From Acidobacteriaceae bacterium (GTDB taxonomy: Bacteria; Acidobacteriota; Terriglobia; Terriglobales; Acidobacteriaceae), in contig JASHTS010000228.1 of assembly GCA_030040425.1 (NCBI GenBank), positions 1-53,820 on the forward strand: a stretch of DNA of 53,820 nucleotides. The letters are read 5' to 3'. Shown here piece after piece: positions 52,878-53,820 of the stretch. The notes under the pieces were generated by a model. That model was not told where the DNA came from, did not search any database, and worked only from the letters and a program-made list of their open reading frames with translations. Both the position numbers and the translations under genes were made by a program. Position 1 is the first letter of the stretch; every line of letters begins with the position of its first letter.

Positions 52878-53141
52878 ATGGCAGCCGACCTTGAATATTT
52901 GGAAGAATGGATCCCCGAAAGAATGGACCCCGGCACGGTTTTCCTGCTGGAAAACCAGGCGAAGCTTGGCCAGGCGCAGAATCCTTACGTAGCCGTCATG
53001 TCGTGCCCGCGATGCGGCACGCTCGGCCTCATCACGCGGCGCCAGCTATACAGCGGAGAGATGATGATCTGCGGCGCCGACGTGTGCACCGCCGAATACC
53101 GTCTCGACGGCGAGAGCATCTGCTACCGCAAGGCGCAGTAA
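52878..53141 (+). CDS. Small zinc-ribbon-like protein of unknown function
   Basis: 87 residues. The ATG at 52878 has AGGGAGGG 4-5 nt upstream; an in-frame GTG at 52836 is less likely. An acidic N-terminus (ADLEYLEEWIPERMDPGTVF) precedes a CxxC (MSCPRCGTLGLITRR) and then a CGADVC, giving two Cys pairs that could bind one zinc ion. No family name is known to me; such small ribbon proteins often sit in complexes or act as adaptors. No signal peptide. It lies alone between the transglycosylase and efflux genes. Confidence 0.7.
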   Translation: MAADLEYLEEWIPERMDPGTVFLLENQAKLGQAQNPYVAVMSCPRCGTLGLITRRQLYSGEMMICGADVCTAEYRLDGESICYRKAQ

Positions 53142-53155
53142 AGAGGTTGCCCCAT

Positions 53156-53180
53156 CCTTTCCGCGTTTTGTGCGGAAAGG
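53156..53180. repeat. Hairpin repeat, family CCCCATCC(A/T)TTCCGC, copy 2 between convergent genes
   Basis: CCTTTCCGC (53156-53164) and GCGGAAAGG (53172-53180) form a perfect 9-bp stem with a 7-nt loop; CCCCAT extends it on the left (53150-53155). It lies between the small zinc-ribbon gene and the convergent efflux gene. Its complement resembles 43574-43610. Confidence 0.6.
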
Positions 53181-53211
53181 GCGAGAACGATTCGATCGTG
53201 AAGCGGCGAGC

Positions 53212-53820
53212 CTACTGCTGCAGTTTGTAATCCGCGTTGCTGGTATGCGCGCTCACCTGCGCGGGCGTGGGCAACTGGCTGTTCTCCCATCCGCCGCCGA
53301 GGGCCTGCACCAGCTCGACGGCCGACATCATCTCGCTGACCTCCAGCGCATTGAGCGACTGCTGGTTGCTGAGCAGAGTGGTCTGCGCCAGGGTCACGTC
53401 CACGTAGGGATCGACGCCGGTGTTGTAACGCTGCATCTCCATGTCGAGATACTGCTGCGATGAGTCGACCGCCTCCCTCTGGCGCAGAATCTGCTGTGAG
53501 TAAATGCGCGTGGCGGCGAGAGAGTCTTCGACCTGCTGAAACGCGGTGAGCGTGGTCTGGCGGTAATTGGCCAGGTCGGCGTTGTACTGAGCCGTGTACT
53601 GGTGCAGCTCGGCGCGGTAGAGCCCGGCGTCGAAGATGATCTGCGAGGCCGATGTGCCGAAAGACCAGATGCCGCTGGGCAGGTCGAAAAGATGCTTCAG
53701 CGTGGCCGACTCGAAGCCGCCTTCGGCCGAGATAGTCACATTGGGAAAGAATGCGCCGTAGCCGATGCCGATGGTGGCGTTGGCCGCGGCCAGCGTGCGC
53801 TCGGCGGCGGCCACGTCAGG
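53212..53820 (-). CDS. Outer-membrane efflux protein (NodT/TolC-like), 3' part only
   Basis: The frame is open to the right edge, so 202 C-terminal residues are seen. Typical of the outer-membrane factor repeats: RTLAAANATIGIGYGAFFPN after a PDV start, then YRQTTLTAFQQVEDSLAATR (a hallmark of the second repeat), ILRQREAVDSSQQYLDMEMQ and VDVTLAQTTLLSNQQSLNAL. Such proteins form trimeric outer-membrane channels for RND or ABC efflux pumps. The pump partners should lie to the right, outside the window. The C-terminal tail is Thr/Ser/Ala-rich and short. Confidence 0.92.
   Translation of the reverse strand, partial: PDVAAAERTLAAANATIGIGYGAFFPNVTISAEGGFESATLKHLFDLPSGIWSFGTSASQIIFDAGLYRAELHQYTAQYNADLANYRQTTLTAFQQVEDSLAATRIYSQQILRQREAVDSSQQYLDMEMQRYNTGVDPYVDVTLAQTTLLSNQQSLNALEVSEMMSAVELVQALGGGWENSQLPTPAQVSAHTSNADYKLQQ

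Overview
The window reads as a stretch of chromosome from a high-GC, Gram-negative soil bacterium, most likely an acidobacterium (Acidobacteriota, Terriglobia/Acidobacteriaceae type). The reasons are a TIGR03435-type protein (a family known mainly from soil acidobacteria), a DUF1800/DUF1501 exported pair, an exported tricorn-like protease, an S10 serine carboxypeptidase, a fused E1 alpha/beta 2-oxoacid dehydrogenase, and many short intergenic hairpin repeats. No phage, plasmid, CRISPR, rRNA or tRNA gene was found. Layout: 1-1709 is the 5' part of a secreted GH78 rhamnosidase-like enzyme on the minus strand. 1919-5499 is a phosphate-uptake operon pstC-pstA-pstB-phoU with no pstS. 5654-11352 (minus) is a complete Tol-Pal envelope cluster in the order tolQ-tolR-tolA/tonB-tolB-pal-cpoB. 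11657-14888 (plus) holds recN, a dihydrofolate-reductase-like protein and a secreted alpha/beta hydrolase. 14960-18767 is regulatory: a lone CheY-like receiver, an XRE regulator with an S24 domain and a LacI-family regulator, with a small exported Tyr/Gly-rich protein. 18882-20360 is a glycerate 2-kinase with a LacI-type operator upstream. 20626-25799 carries an M20 peptidase, a GNAT acetyltransferase, a YyaL-type thioredoxin-fold protein and an MscS channel. 25901-27337 encodes two adjacent exported or anchored proteins that share a small unnamed domain, followed by the fused E1 enzyme (27484-29679) and an orphan membrane protein. 31198-32487 is a lower-GC island of two orphan genes. 32809-40177 (minus) has an MFS exporter, a DUF302 protein, tricorn protease, a SnoaL-like protein and two cyclophilins, one cytosolic and one exported. 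40267-42226 is an S10 carboxypeptidase gene bracketed by two 168-bp MITE-like repeats. 42325-48604 has TIGR03435, a Tat-exported DUF1501 protein, a DUF1800 protein and an exported repeat-poor protein. 48745-49653 is an ECF sigma factor with a zinc-finger anti-sigma-like partner. 50142-53820 has a TPR lytic transglycosylase, a small zinc-ribbon protein and the 3' part of an outer-membrane efflux protein. The functional theme is envelope maintenance (Tol-Pal, transglycosylase, MscS, periplasmic prolyl isomerase) and extracellular polymer breakdown (GH78, S10, tricorn, M20). The parts least explained by known families are: (1) heptamer repeat arrays that start 2-5 nt after stop codons, always in the same orientation relative to the gene; (2) the MITE-like pair around the S10 gene, one copy apparently inserted in such an array; (3) the paralogous small-domain pair at 25901-27337; (4) four in-frame TAG codons spaced 9 nt at the end of the DUF1800 gene; and (5) an S24 regulator whose catalytic Ser/Lys pair is kept but whose self-cleavage dipeptide seems lost. 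All family assignments come from reading the sequence by eye, without database searches.
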